64,000 nucleotides of DNA, taken from Citrobacter tructae (lineage in GTDB: Bacteria; Pseudomonadota; Gammaproteobacteria; Enterobacterales; Enterobacteriaceae). The DNA lies in NCBI RefSeq assembly GCF_004684345.1, contig NZ_CP038469.1, positions 2,604,001 through 2,668,000 of the forward strand, given 5' to 3'. Below the pieces are notes generated by a model. The model saw only the letters and a program-made list of their open reading frames with translations, did not search any database and had not been told where the DNA came from. The position numbers and the translations under genes are program-made. Below are positions 28,028 to 36,015 of this stretch, one piece after another (position 1 is the first letter of the stretch; each line of letters starts with the position of its first letter).

Positions 28028-28315
28028 TTAGCCGTAGCGAAACTCCACGCCAAACGTCCCACGCGGGTACTCCCATTTCTCCAGCGCCGTATCGAGTCCG
28101 AGAATTCGACACGTTCCGCATTCCAGACAACCGGCGTAATCAAAGCGCACGCTGCCGTCATCCTGCTTTTTGTACAATCCTGCCGGACAGGCTTTAATCA
28201 ACACCTCCAGCACCTGTTTATCGGGCTGAGTTTTCAGAATGATGTGTGGGCTTTCTTCATCCACATTGAATTTATTGACGCCCAGTTTGACGTCCACATT
28301 GACGGGTGAAGTCAT
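28028..28315 (-). CDS. fixX: Ferredoxin-like protein FixX
   Basis: Small iron-sulfur protein (95 residues) presumed to work with FixABC in passing electrons to the anaerobic carnitine pathway. The C-terminal half is cysteine-rich: ACPAGLYKKQDDGSVRFDY followed by CLECGTC near 68-74, a ferredoxin cluster motif also seen in ETF-quinone oxidoreductase companions. Its start overlaps the fixC stop by 4 bases (ATGA-type), so translation is coupled. Last gene of fixABCX. Confidence 0.95.
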   Translation of the reverse strand: MTSPVNVDVKLGVNKFNVDEESPHIILKTQPDKQVLEVLIKACPAGLYKKQDDGSVRFDYAGCLECGTCRILGLDTALEKWEYPRGTFGVEFRYG

Positions 28316-29598
28316 AATACGGTCACTCCTTTAAGGCCATCTTTCATCAGATTGATGAAACCCACTTTCTTCGCATGGCGCAGCAGTGTCTTACGCATCG
28401 GGACCGGCGCTGAGCCATCAACGGTGAACAGGTCGCGGGCAATATTGACTACCATTTCGGGATAGGCGGTAAACATGCGAGGATTATCGAGGAACGCAGG
28501 CAGCTTCTGATACATGCGCATATCGCGCATTGGGCCGTCATCCAGATGCTGGTGGTATTCGCCAAGCGCCTGCTTGCTAAAGTCGTCACGTTTCATGGCT
28601 GAAAGCACCGTTTTAGCTGCCGCTTCACCTGCTGAGATGGCCAAATCCATACCGCGAATGGTGAAACCGAGGTTCATGCACATCCCGGCGGCATCACCGG
28701 CAATCAGTACGCCGTCGCCCACCAGTTCCGGCTGCATATTCATTCCGGCTTCCGGTACAACGTGTGCAGCATATTCCACCAGCTTGCCACCGGCGATCAG
28801 CGGGGCAACGGCCGGATGCTGTTTAAAATCTTCCAGCATTTGTGGGACCGATTTTTTCGCGTCCTTCAGGTGGTGAAGACCGCATACCAGCCCTAAAGAA
28901 ACGGTTGTTTCATTAGTATAGAGGAAGCCGCCCCCCATCAAACCGTCGGTTGGCGAACCGGCAAACAGGCAGGCTGCACCTTCATTGCCCTGCAGATGAA
29001 AACGATCTTCAATCACTGATTTCGGTAATTCGATAAGCTCCTTCACGCCAACGGCAACATGTGCCGCCTCGACGCGCCTGGCCATGCCCAGCTTTTCTGC
29101 CAGCAGCGAATTCACGCCGTCAGCGAGGATCACCACTTTTGCTTCAAGAATGTCGCCATCGGCTTCCACGCCTACGACTTTGCCATCACGCTGGACGACG
29201 TTATCCACGCGAATACCGGTGATCAGTTGAGCTCCCGCCTCCTCGGCCTGCTCCATCAGCCATGCATCAAATTTACTGCGCAATACGGAATAAGAAACCT
29301 GCGATGCCGTCGCTTCTTCTCCATTACAGTAATCCATAGTCATCGCCCCTTTTTCGGTCATAAAGGCGAGTTTTTCGTGGGTGATCATGCGTTCAATGGG
29401 GGCATGCTCAGCAAAGCCGGGGATAATGCGCTCCAGGCTATGCGCATACATGCGGCCACCGGTGACATTCTTCGCGCCAGCAGAATTGCCGCGCTCGATA
29501 ACCAGCACCTGTGCACCTTCGCGAGCGAGCACCAGCGCCGCAACCGAACCGGCCAGGCCTGCACCCACGATGATGGCATCAAAGATATCTTCGGACAT
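28312..29598 (-). CDS. fixC: FAD-dependent oxidoreductase FixC
   Basis: ETF-quinone-oxidoreductase-like flavoprotein (428 residues) thought to move electrons with FixABX to crotonobetaine reduction. The N-terminal dinucleotide fold is DAIIVGAGLAGSVAALVLA with VIERG closing it near residue 35. A second FAD motif is VLIAGDAAGMCMNLGFTIRG near 300. The frame is open to 29649, but the ATG at 29598 (MSEDIFDAIIVGAG) matches E. coli. An ERIC element lies between this start and the fixB stop. Confidence 0.96.
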   Translation of the reverse strand: MSEDIFDAIIVGAGLAGSVAALVLAREGAQVLVIERGNSAGAKNVTGGRMYAHSLERIIPGFAEHAPIERMITHEKLAFMTEKGAMTMDYCNGEEATASQVSYSVLRSKFDAWLMEQAEEAGAQLITGIRVDNVVQRDGKVVGVEADGDILEAKVVILADGVNSLLAEKLGMARRVEAAHVAVGVKELIELPKSVIEDRFHLQGNEGAACLFAGSPTDGLMGGGFLYTNETTVSLGLVCGLHHLKDAKKSVPQMLEDFKQHPAVAPLIAGGKLVEYAAHVVPEAGMNMQPELVGDGVLIAGDAAGMCMNLGFTIRGMDLAISAGEAAAKTVLSAMKRDDFSKQALGEYHQHLDDGPMRDMRMYQKLPAFLDNPRMFTAYPEMVVNIARDLFTVDGSAPVPMRKTLLRHAKKVGFINLMKDGLKGVTVL

Positions 29599-29623
29599 AT
29601 GTACTCCTGTCAATGGCAGGTCA

Positions 29624-29750
29624 CATACCCGCCGTCTTTCAAGCTGCATTTTTGTTGGCTACGTTAACTCCCCCCAATCACTTACTCCGGTAAGCTCATC
29701 GGGATTCGTTCTCTTACCGCCTCAATGCAACTCGAAATCCATTGGGTATA
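29624..29750. repeat. ERIC element inside the fix operon (fixB-fixC gap)
   Basis: About 127 bp. Read on the minus strand it starts TATACCCAATGGATTTCGAG, holds the core AATCCCGATGAGCTTACCGG then AGTAAGTGATTGGGG, and ends GCAGCTTGAAAGACGGCGGG, the standard ERIC plan. It occupies most of the 173-bp gap between fixB and fixC, where E. coli K-12 leaves only a few bases as I recall it. Transcripts of fixABCX must cross its long palindrome. Confidence 0.85.
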
Positions 29751-29771
29751 ACCAATCCTGCCCGAAATGGT

Positions 29772-30713
29772 TTAGCGCGCTAATGCGGCCGTCAGCGCAG
29801 GCAGGATCTTCAGCGCATCACCGACGATGCCAAAGTCCGCGTACTGGAAAATCGGGGCATTTTTGTCTTTGTTGATGGCAAAAATCGTCTGTGCACCGTT
29901 CGCACCCACCATGTGCTGGATCTGCCCGGAGATCCCCACGGCCAGATATAACTCAGGTTTAAGCATCAGATTGGAGATACCGACGTAACGTTCATGCTCC
30001 ATCCACTTCTCGTTTTCCGCCACCGGACGGGAACAGGCCAGTTCGGCACCCATGGCATGACACAGCGCTTCCGCCAGCGAGATATTCTCTTTGCTGCCAA
30101 TACCGCGTCCCACGCTGACCACCAGACGCGCCTTATCGAGATCAACGCTATTACTTTTACGCGCCTGAGTAGCGGTGCGGGTAACGGCGGTGGCCGGAGC
30201 CTGCCACTGCACATCATGCTTTTCGCCGCTACGAGAAGCATCAGGTTGCATCGCTTCAAACGTTCCGCTGCTGAGCGTGATCACCGCAAATGGCGAGGTG
30301 ATGGTTTCCGCCCCCATTGCCAGGCCACCGTAGACCATGTGTTTGACCGCCACATTGTCGTCCTGCAACGTCACCGCACTGGCATCGTTAGAGACTGCCG
30401 CCGACAAACGAAAGCCCAACTTTGCCGCCAGCAGTTTGCCGCGACGCGTATTCGGCAGCAGTACCGCGCCGCCCTCGCTGTGCTGACGAATGGTCTGGGC
30501 CATCACGCCCGCATAATCTTCCATCATGCGGTCATCTGGCTTTCCGCTGAGCAGCCAGACATGGTTCGCGCCCAACTGAATTGCCGCCGCGCTATCAGCC
30601 TCGTTCAGTACGAACGTATTAATTGTTTCACCTAAAGCCTGCGCACCATTCATCAGTTCCGGCAGACGAGAAGGGGTATCGCTGAATACCCAAACACTGG
30701 AAAACTTGTTCAT
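29772..30713 (-). CDS. fixB: Electron transfer flavoprotein alpha-like FixB
   Basis: Alpha subunit-like protein of the FixAB electron transfer flavoprotein (313 residues) in anaerobic carnitine reduction. The C-terminal FAD-binding ETF-alpha signature reads YLAVGISGQIQHMVGANGAQ, then INKDKNAPIFQYADFGIVGD. The N-terminal half is the usual nucleotide-fold domain. It starts 15 bases after fixA and ends before the ERIC element that separates it from fixC. Confidence 0.96.
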   Translation of the reverse strand: MNKFSSVWVFSDTPSRLPELMNGAQALGETINTFVLNEADSAAAIQLGANHVWLLSGKPDDRMMEDYAGVMAQTIRQHSEGGAVLLPNTRRGKLLAAKLGFRLSAAVSNDASAVTLQDDNVAVKHMVYGGLAMGAETITSPFAVITLSSGTFEAMQPDASRSGEKHDVQWQAPATAVTRTATQARKSNSVDLDKARLVVSVGRGIGSKENISLAEALCHAMGAELACSRPVAENEKWMEHERYVGISNLMLKPELYLAVGISGQIQHMVGANGAQTIFAINKDKNAPIFQYADFGIVGDALKILPALTAALAR

Positions 30714-30728
30714 AACATCCCCTGATAA

Positions 30729-31499
30729 TTAAATGATTTTGCGCAGGTTCTCGACAAACGCGGCAATCTGTTCTTCACCGTCACCTTCAATCACTACGCG
30801 CTGACGCTCGCGTTGTTTCGGTGCAGCAACCTGCTGGACGGAGTATGCATCCACGCCATTAAGCGCAATATCTGCGGGCGACCAGACTTGAACCGGTTTT
30901 TTCGCCGCGCCAAGAATGGCTTTCATGGAAGGGATTTGTGGTGTGTTGATATCGGTAGAGACCGCAATCACCGCCGGAAGCGGGATGCTCAGGGTTTCAA
31001 TTTCATCTTCCAGCTCACGCTCTACCGTGAGGGTGTTATCCGCCAGCGAGAGGATCTTGCTCACGCCATTAATCGCTGGGATATTCAGCGTTTCACCCAC
31101 CAGCAGACCGACTTGCTGCGCATAAAGATCGGAAGATCCGTCGCCGCAGATAAGCAGATCAAAACCGGATTTTTGTGCCGCAGCGGCCAGTGCCGCCGCC
31201 GTATGCTGTGGCAGCGCCTGTTCGAATTGATCGTCAATCACCACGATCAGTTCATCCGGGCCGCGAGAGAGCACATCTTTGCGCCCTTTAGCATTGGTCA
31301 ACGCTTTGCCGCCCACGCTCAGCGCAACAACCTGAGCCTCCCCCACTTGCTGTTTTAACTGGCAGGCAGCTTCAATCGCATTCAGGTCGTACTGACTAAT
31401 TTTGGCGTCGGCCTTACTGAGGTCCAGCGAACCGTCAGCATTATTAATCACAATATCCTGTTCATCAGGCACACATTTGTAGCAAGTAATTATCTTCAT
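30729..31499 (-). CDS. fixA: Electron transfer flavoprotein beta-like FixA
   Basis: Beta subunit-like partner of FixB (256 residues). Family features include the N-terminal KCVPDEQDIVINNADGSLDL, then DLNAIEAACQL near 40-50 and the ETF-beta signature region VERELEDEIETLSIPLPAVI near 156-175. The frame is open to 31562; the ATG at 31499 (MKIITCYKCVPDEQD) is the E. coli start. First gene of fixABCX, divergent from caiT across a 481-bp regulatory region. Confidence 0.96.
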   Translation of the reverse strand: MKIITCYKCVPDEQDIVINNADGSLDLSKADAKISQYDLNAIEAACQLKQQVGEAQVVALSVGGKALTNAKGRKDVLSRGPDELIVVIDDQFEQALPQHTAAALAAAAQKSGFDLLICGDGSSDLYAQQVGLLVGETLNIPAINGVSKILSLADNTLTVERELEDEIETLSIPLPAVIAVSTDINTPQIPSMKAILGAAKKPVQVWSPADIALNGVDAYSVQQVAAPKQRERQRVVIEGDGEEQIAAFVENLRKII

Positions 31500-31591
31500 T
31501 GCATCTCCAGAAATCATGAAGGAAACGTTATTCATATCGGCGGTGTTAAATACAGATATCACGCTCTTTAATTCGGAAATAAAACATTAAT

Positions 31592-31722
31592 CACCAATAT
31601 TGAAAATGTCACACATTGATATTCGTAACTTTCAATAGTGTTATGCATCTCACCAATATTGAAAACCGCCTGTCAAAAATGAAAGTTTTCAATATTGTTT
31701 GCTGGCTCAACAATATTGAAAG
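31592..31722. promoter_or_regulatory. Cluster of five CaiF-like motifs in the fixA-caiT region
   Basis: The motif CCAATATTGAAA or its reverse complement occurs five times: 31592-31606 (+), 31630-31640 (-, imperfect), 31651-31665 (+), 31686-31697 (-) and 31708-31722 (+). They form inverted pairs spaced about 20-23 bp, plus one extra copy. CaiF is known to bind inverted repeats in the cai-fix region, and caiF is in this window, so these are its likely sites. The assignment of motif to CaiF is inference. Nothing coding is supported in 31500-31980. Confidence 0.7.
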
Positions 31723-31816
31723 CCAACCACTTAAAAAACTTAAAAAACCAACACCAACTAGCTGATTAATAAGAACAAACAACGAAAAACAGTTCAAAAT
31801 CATCAGCATAAAAAAG

Positions 31817-31832
31817 TGTGACGAACATAACA
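31817..31832. promoter_or_regulatory. CRP-like site upstream of caiT
   Basis: TGTGACGAACATAACA fits TGTGA-N6-TCACA with one mismatch. It lies about 150 bp before caiT in a region where CRP is known to activate both cai and fix in E. coli. Confidence 0.55.
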
Positions 31833-31980
31833 GAAGCTCCAGTAATGAATACCCATTATGAGTTACTCACCGAGGCGCCCCAGAGGTTAAATAGTTATCA
31901 ACAAATTATTAATAATAAATATACAAAACAGCACAATCGGGAACGCTAAATAAATTTCGTTTTCACACTGGAATTCACTT

Positions 31981-33498
31981 ATGAAAAATGAAAAGAAGAA
32001 GTCGGGAATAGAACCAAAGGTTTTTTTTCCGCCATTAATAATTGTCGGAATACTTTGTTGGCTAACAGTACGAGATCTTGATGCCGCGAATGTGGTTATT
32101 AACGCGGTATTCAGTTACGTCACCAACGTCTGGGGTTGGGCATTTGAATGGTACATGGTCATCATGCTAGGCGGCTGGTTCTGGCTGGTCTTTGGTCCGT
32201 ATGCCAAAAAGAAATTAGGTGACGAAAAACCGGAGTTTAGCACCACCAGCTGGATTTTTATGATGTTCGCTTCTTGTACATCAGCTGCCGTGCTGTTCTG
32301 GGGTTCGATAGAGATCTATTACTACATCTCCACGCCGCCGTTCGCGCTAACGCCAGGATCGACACCGGCGAAAGAGATTGGTCTGGCCTACAGCCTGTTC
32401 CACTGGGGACCACTGCCGTGGGCAACCTATAGCTTCCTTTCTGTTGCCTTCGCCTACTTCTTCTTTGTACGCAAGATGGATGTTATCCGCCCCAGTTCCA
32501 CGCTGGTGCCGTTGGTTGGTGAGAAGCACGCAAAAGGGTTATTTGGCACGATCGTCGATAACTTCTACCTGGTCGCACTGATCTTCGCGATGGGTACCAG
32601 CCTTGGTCTGGCGACACCGCTGGTTACCGAGTGTATGCAGTGGTTGTTTGGTATTCCGCACACGCTGCAATTAGACGCCATCATCATTACCTGCTGGATC
32701 ATTCTGAACGCAATTTGCGTGGCCTGTGGCCTGCAAAAAGGGGTCAAAATCGCCAGCGACATTCGTAGCTACCTGAGTTTCCTGATGCTGGGCTGGGTGT
32801 TTATCGTCAGCGGCGCCAGCTTCATCATGAACTACTTCACCGACTCTGTCGGTATGCTGATGATGTATCTGCCACGCATGCTGTTCTATACCGATGCTAT
32901 CGGCAAAGGCGGCTTCCCGCAGGGCTGGACCGTCTTCTACTGGGCATGGTGGGTGATTTACGCCATCCAGATGAGTATCTTCCTCGCCCGTATTTCTCGT
33001 GGCCGTACCGTACGTGAACTGTGCTTCGGCATGGTGCTGGGTCTGACAGCCTCCACCTGGATCCTGTGGACTGTCCTTGGCAGCAACACACTGCTGTTAA
33101 TGGATAAAAATATCCTCAACATCCCGCAACTGATTGAGCAGCACGGCGTGGCGCGCGCCATTATTGAAACCTGGGCCGCATTGCCGTTCAGCACCGCCAC
33201 TATGTGGGGATTCTTTATCCTCTGCTTTATCGCCACCGTCACACTGATTAACGCCTGCTCATATACCCTGGCGATGTCCACCTGCCGTGAAGTTCGCGAC
33301 GGTGAAGAACCTCCGCTGTTGGTACGTATCGGCTGGTCAGTATTGGTAGGTGTCATCGGTATCGTTCTGTTGGCTCTGGGCGGATTGAAGCCCATCCAGA
33401 CAGCGATTATTGCCGGAGGATGTCCGCTGTTCTTCGTCAACATTATGGTCACGCTGTCCTTTATTAAAGACGCCAAAGTGCACTGGAAAGACAAGTAA
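31981..33498 (+). CDS. caiT: L-carnitine/gamma-butyrobetaine antiporter
   Basis: Inner-membrane BCCT-family exchanger that imports L-carnitine in exchange for gamma-butyrobetaine, independent of sodium. It has 505 residues with about 12 membrane segments. The BCCT signature FYWAWWVIYAIQMSIFLARI lies near 318-338 with the substrate tryptophans, followed by SRGRTVREL. First gene of caiTABCDE, divergent from fixA; caiA starts 33 bases after the stop behind a GAAGAGG-type ribosome site. Confidence 0.97.
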   Translation: MKNEKKKSGIEPKVFFPPLIIVGILCWLTVRDLDAANVVINAVFSYVTNVWGWAFEWYMVIMLGGWFWLVFGPYAKKKLGDEKPEFSTTSWIFMMFASCTSAAVLFWGSIEIYYYISTPPFALTPGSTPAKEIGLAYSLFHWGPLPWATYSFLSVAFAYFFFVRKMDVIRPSSTLVPLVGEKHAKGLFGTIVDNFYLVALIFAMGTSLGLATPLVTECMQWLFGIPHTLQLDAIIITCWIILNAICVACGLQKGVKIASDIRSYLSFLMLGWVFIVSGASFIMNYFTDSVGMLMMYLPRMLFYTDAIGKGGFPQGWTVFYWAWWVIYAIQMSIFLARISRGRTVRELCFGMVLGLTASTWILWTVLGSNTLLLMDKNILNIPQLIEQHGVARAIIETWAALPFSTATMWGFFILCFIATVTLINACSYTLAMSTCREVRDGEEPPLLVRIGWSVLVGVIGIVLLALGGLKPIQTAIIAGGCPLFFVNIMVTLSFIKDAKVHWKDK

Positions 33499-33531
33499 GT
33501 TTAATTAACCCATTACTGAAGAGGCTTGAAG

Positions 33532-34674
33532 ATGGATTTCAATTTGAATGACGAGCAGGAACTGTTTGTCGCAGGTATTCGTGAACTGATGGCCAGTGAG
33601 AACTGGGAAGCTTACTTTGCCGAGTGCGATCGTGACAGCGTCTACCCGGAACGTTTTGTGAAAGCGCTGGCGGATATGGGCATCGATAGCCTGCTGATCC
33701 CGGAAGAACACGGCGGTCTGGAAGCAGGTTTCGTCACCGTTGCCGCCGTATGGATGGAATTAGGTCGCCTTGGCGCTCCGACTTACGTGCTGTATCAATT
33801 ACCAGGGGGTTTTAACACTTTCCTGCGTGAAGGCACCCAGGAACAAATTGATAAAATCATGGCGTTCCAGGGCACGGGTAAGCAGATGTGGAACTCCGCC
33901 ATTACCGAACCGGGAGCTGGATCGGATGTTGGCAGTCTGAAAACCACTTATACACGCAAAGATGGTAAGGTTTATCTTAATGGCAGTAAGTGCTTTATCA
34001 CCAGTAGCGCCTATACCCCGTATGTCGTGGTGATGGCACGAGATGGTGCATCGCCGGATAAACCCGTTTACACCGAGTGGTTTGTTGACATGAGCAAAGC
34101 CGGTATCAAGGTCAACAAGCTGGAGAAACTCGGCCTGCGTATGGACAGTTGCTGTGAAATTACCTTTGATGACGTCGAACTGGATGAAAAAGACATGTTC
34201 GGTCGGGAAGGTAATGGCTTTAACCGCGTGAAAGAAGAGTTTGACCACGAACGTTTCCTCGTCGCCCTGACCAACTACGGTACGGCAATGTGTGCCTTTG
34301 AAGATGCGGCACGCTACGCCAATCAGCGCGTCCAGTTTGGCGAAGCGATCGGCCGTTTCCAGCTGATTCAGGAGAAGTTTGCGCATATGGCGATCAAACT
34401 GAACTCCATGAAAAACATGCTGCTGGAAGCCGCGTGGAAAGCAGATAACGGTACCATTACCTCAGGTGATGCAGCCATGTGCAAATACTTCTGCGCCAAT
34501 GCCGCGTTTGAGGTCGTAGACAGCTCCATGCAAGTACTGGGTGGTGTAGGCATCGCGGGCAATCATCGCATCACACGCTTCTGGCGTGATCTGCGTGTTG
34601 ACCGTGTTTCCGGTGGCTCTGATGAAATGCAGATCCTGACGTTGGGTCGTGCGGTACTCAAGCAATACCGCTAA
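33532..34674 (+). CDS. caiA: Crotonobetainyl-CoA reductase
   Basis: Acyl-CoA-dehydrogenase-family flavoenzyme that reduces crotonobetainyl-CoA to gamma-butyrobetainyl-CoA, the terminal reduction fed by FixABCX. It has 380 residues, as in E. coli. Family motifs: AITEPGAGSDVGSLKT near 124 and the C-terminal QVLGGVGIAGNHRITRFWRD near 334. The ATG at 33532 (MDFNLNDEQEL) is preferred over 33526 by similarity and ribosome-site spacing. A REP element lies between it and caiB. Confidence 0.96.
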   Translation: MDFNLNDEQELFVAGIRELMASENWEAYFAECDRDSVYPERFVKALADMGIDSLLIPEEHGGLEAGFVTVAAVWMELGRLGAPTYVLYQLPGGFNTFLREGTQEQIDKIMAFQGTGKQMWNSAITEPGAGSDVGSLKTTYTRKDGKVYLNGSKCFITSSAYTPYVVVMARDGASPDKPVYTEWFVDMSKAGIKVNKLEKLGLRMDSCCEITFDDVELDEKDMFGREGNGFNRVKEEFDHERFLVALTNYGTAMCAFEDAARYANQRVQFGEAIGRFQLIQEKFAHMAIKLNSMKNMLLEAAWKADNGTITSGDAAMCKYFCANAAFEVVDSSMQVLGGVGIAGNHRITRFWRDLRVDRVSGGSDEMQILTLGRAVLKQYR

Positions 34675-34680
34675 GTGGGA

Positions 34681-34711
34681 TGCCGGATAGCGCTGTGCTT
34701 ATCCGGCCTAC
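34681..34711. repeat. REP element between caiA and caiB
   Basis: TGCCGGATAGCGCTGTGCTTATCCGGCCTA is a single REP stem-loop in the 60-bp caiA-caiB gap, 24 bp ahead of the caiB start. It may influence segmental mRNA stability within caiTABCDE. Confidence 0.75.
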
Positions 34712-34734
34712 AACTAACTGCCAGGAGCTAAATT

Positions 34735-35952
34735 ATGGACCATTTACCAATGCCTGCGTTTGGGCCACTTGCCGGAGTTCGGGTTGTCTTTTCAGGGATC
34801 GAGATCGCTGGGCCGTTCGCCGGGCAGATGTTTGCCGAATGGGGCGCTGAGGTTATCTGGATTGAAAACGTCGCCTGGGCCGATACCATCCGCGTGCAAC
34901 CCAACTACCCGCAGCTCTCACGCCGCAACCTGCACGCCCTGTCACTCAATATTTTCAAAGATGAAGGCCGGGAAGCGTTTCTGAAGCTTATGGAAACCAC
35001 CGACATTTTCATTGAAGCCAGTAAAGGCCCGGCTTTTGCCCGCCGTGGTATTACCGATGAAGTCTTGTGGGAACACAACCCGAAGCTGGTTATCGCTCAC
35101 CTCTCCGGCTTCGGCCAGTTTGGTACCGATGAGTACACCAATCTTCCGGCTTACAACACCATCGCCCAGGCGTTCAGCGGCTATCTGATTCAAAACGGCG
35201 ACGTAGATCAACCTATGCCTGCCTTCCCGTACACCGCCGATTACTTCTCGGGCATGACCGCCACCACGGCAGCCCTGGCGGCCCTGTATAAAGTGCGCGA
35301 AACGGGTAAAGGCGAAAGTATTGATATTGCCATGTACGAAGTGATGCTGCGTATGGGCCAGTACTTCATGATGGATTACTTCAACGGCGGTGAAATTTGC
35401 CCACGCATGACCAAAGGCAAAGACCCCTACTACGCCGGTTGCGGTCTGTATAAATGCGCTGACGGTTACATCGTGATGGAGTTGGTCGGCATTACGCAAA
35501 TCAATGAATGCTTCAAGGATATTGGTCTGGCGCACATCCTCGGCACGCCTGAAGTCCCGGAAGGCACGCAGCTTATCCATCGCGTTGAATGTCCATACGG
35601 TCCGTTAGTCGAAGAGAAGCTGGATGCCTGGCTGGTCAAGCACACCATCGCCGAAGTCCAGGCGCGCTTTGCCGAGCTGAATATCGCCTGTGCGAAAGTT
35701 CTGACGATTCCGGAACTGGAAGGCAACCCGCAGTACGTTGCCCGTGAATCGATCACTCAGTGGCAAACGATGGACGGTCGCACCTGCAAAGGGCCAAACA
35801 TCATGCCGAAATTCAAAAACAACCCAGGGAAAATCTGGCGTGGCATGCCATCACACGGCATGGATACCGCCGCCATTCTGAAAAATATTGGTTATAGCGA
35901 AGCAGACATAAATGAGCTGGTCGGCAAAGGCCTGGCCAGAGTTGAGGAATAA
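34735..35952 (+). CDS. caiB: L-carnitine CoA-transferase
   Basis: Class III CoA-transferase that moves CoA between gamma-butyrobetainyl-CoA or crotonobetainyl-CoA and L-carnitine. It has 405 residues. The catalytic Asp169 is present (PYTADYF). Conserved regions include FAGQMFAEWGAEVIWIE near 28 and SGFGQFGTDEYTN near 124. Third gene of the cai operon; caiC follows after 63 bases. Confidence 0.97.
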   Translation: MDHLPMPAFGPLAGVRVVFSGIEIAGPFAGQMFAEWGAEVIWIENVAWADTIRVQPNYPQLSRRNLHALSLNIFKDEGREAFLKLMETTDIFIEASKGPAFARRGITDEVLWEHNPKLVIAHLSGFGQFGTDEYTNLPAYNTIAQAFSGYLIQNGDVDQPMPAFPYTADYFSGMTATTAALAALYKVRETGKGESIDIAMYEVMLRMGQYFMMDYFNGGEICPRMTKGKDPYYAGCGLYKCADGYIVMELVGITQINECFKDIGLAHILGTPEVPEGTQLIHRVECPYGPLVEEKLDAWLVKHTIAEVQARFAELNIACAKVLTIPELEGNPQYVARESITQWQTMDGRTCKGPNIMPKFKNNPGKIWRGMPSHGMDTAAILKNIGYSEADINELVGKGLARVEE

Positions 35953-36015
35953 ACGCGATGCGCTGATCGGCTTTGTCGGTTGGCGCTCACGCCTGATTTA
36001 AGCGGATAAGATAAA

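Noticed and set aside
31592..31722. Possible CRISPR-like repeat array
   Set aside because: Repeats are only about 12 bp, alternate in direction and have short irregular spacing, which fits regulator sites and not CRISPR.
31609..31809. Hydrophobic 66-codon minus-strand frame between fixA and caiT
   Set aside because: It covers the CCAATATTGAAA motif cluster and its composition simply reflects AT-rich DNA; no ribosome site is evident.
35953..36015. REP element between caiB and caiC
   Set aside because: The stretch is GC-rich with a weak resemblance to REP, but the arms do not pair well enough to call.
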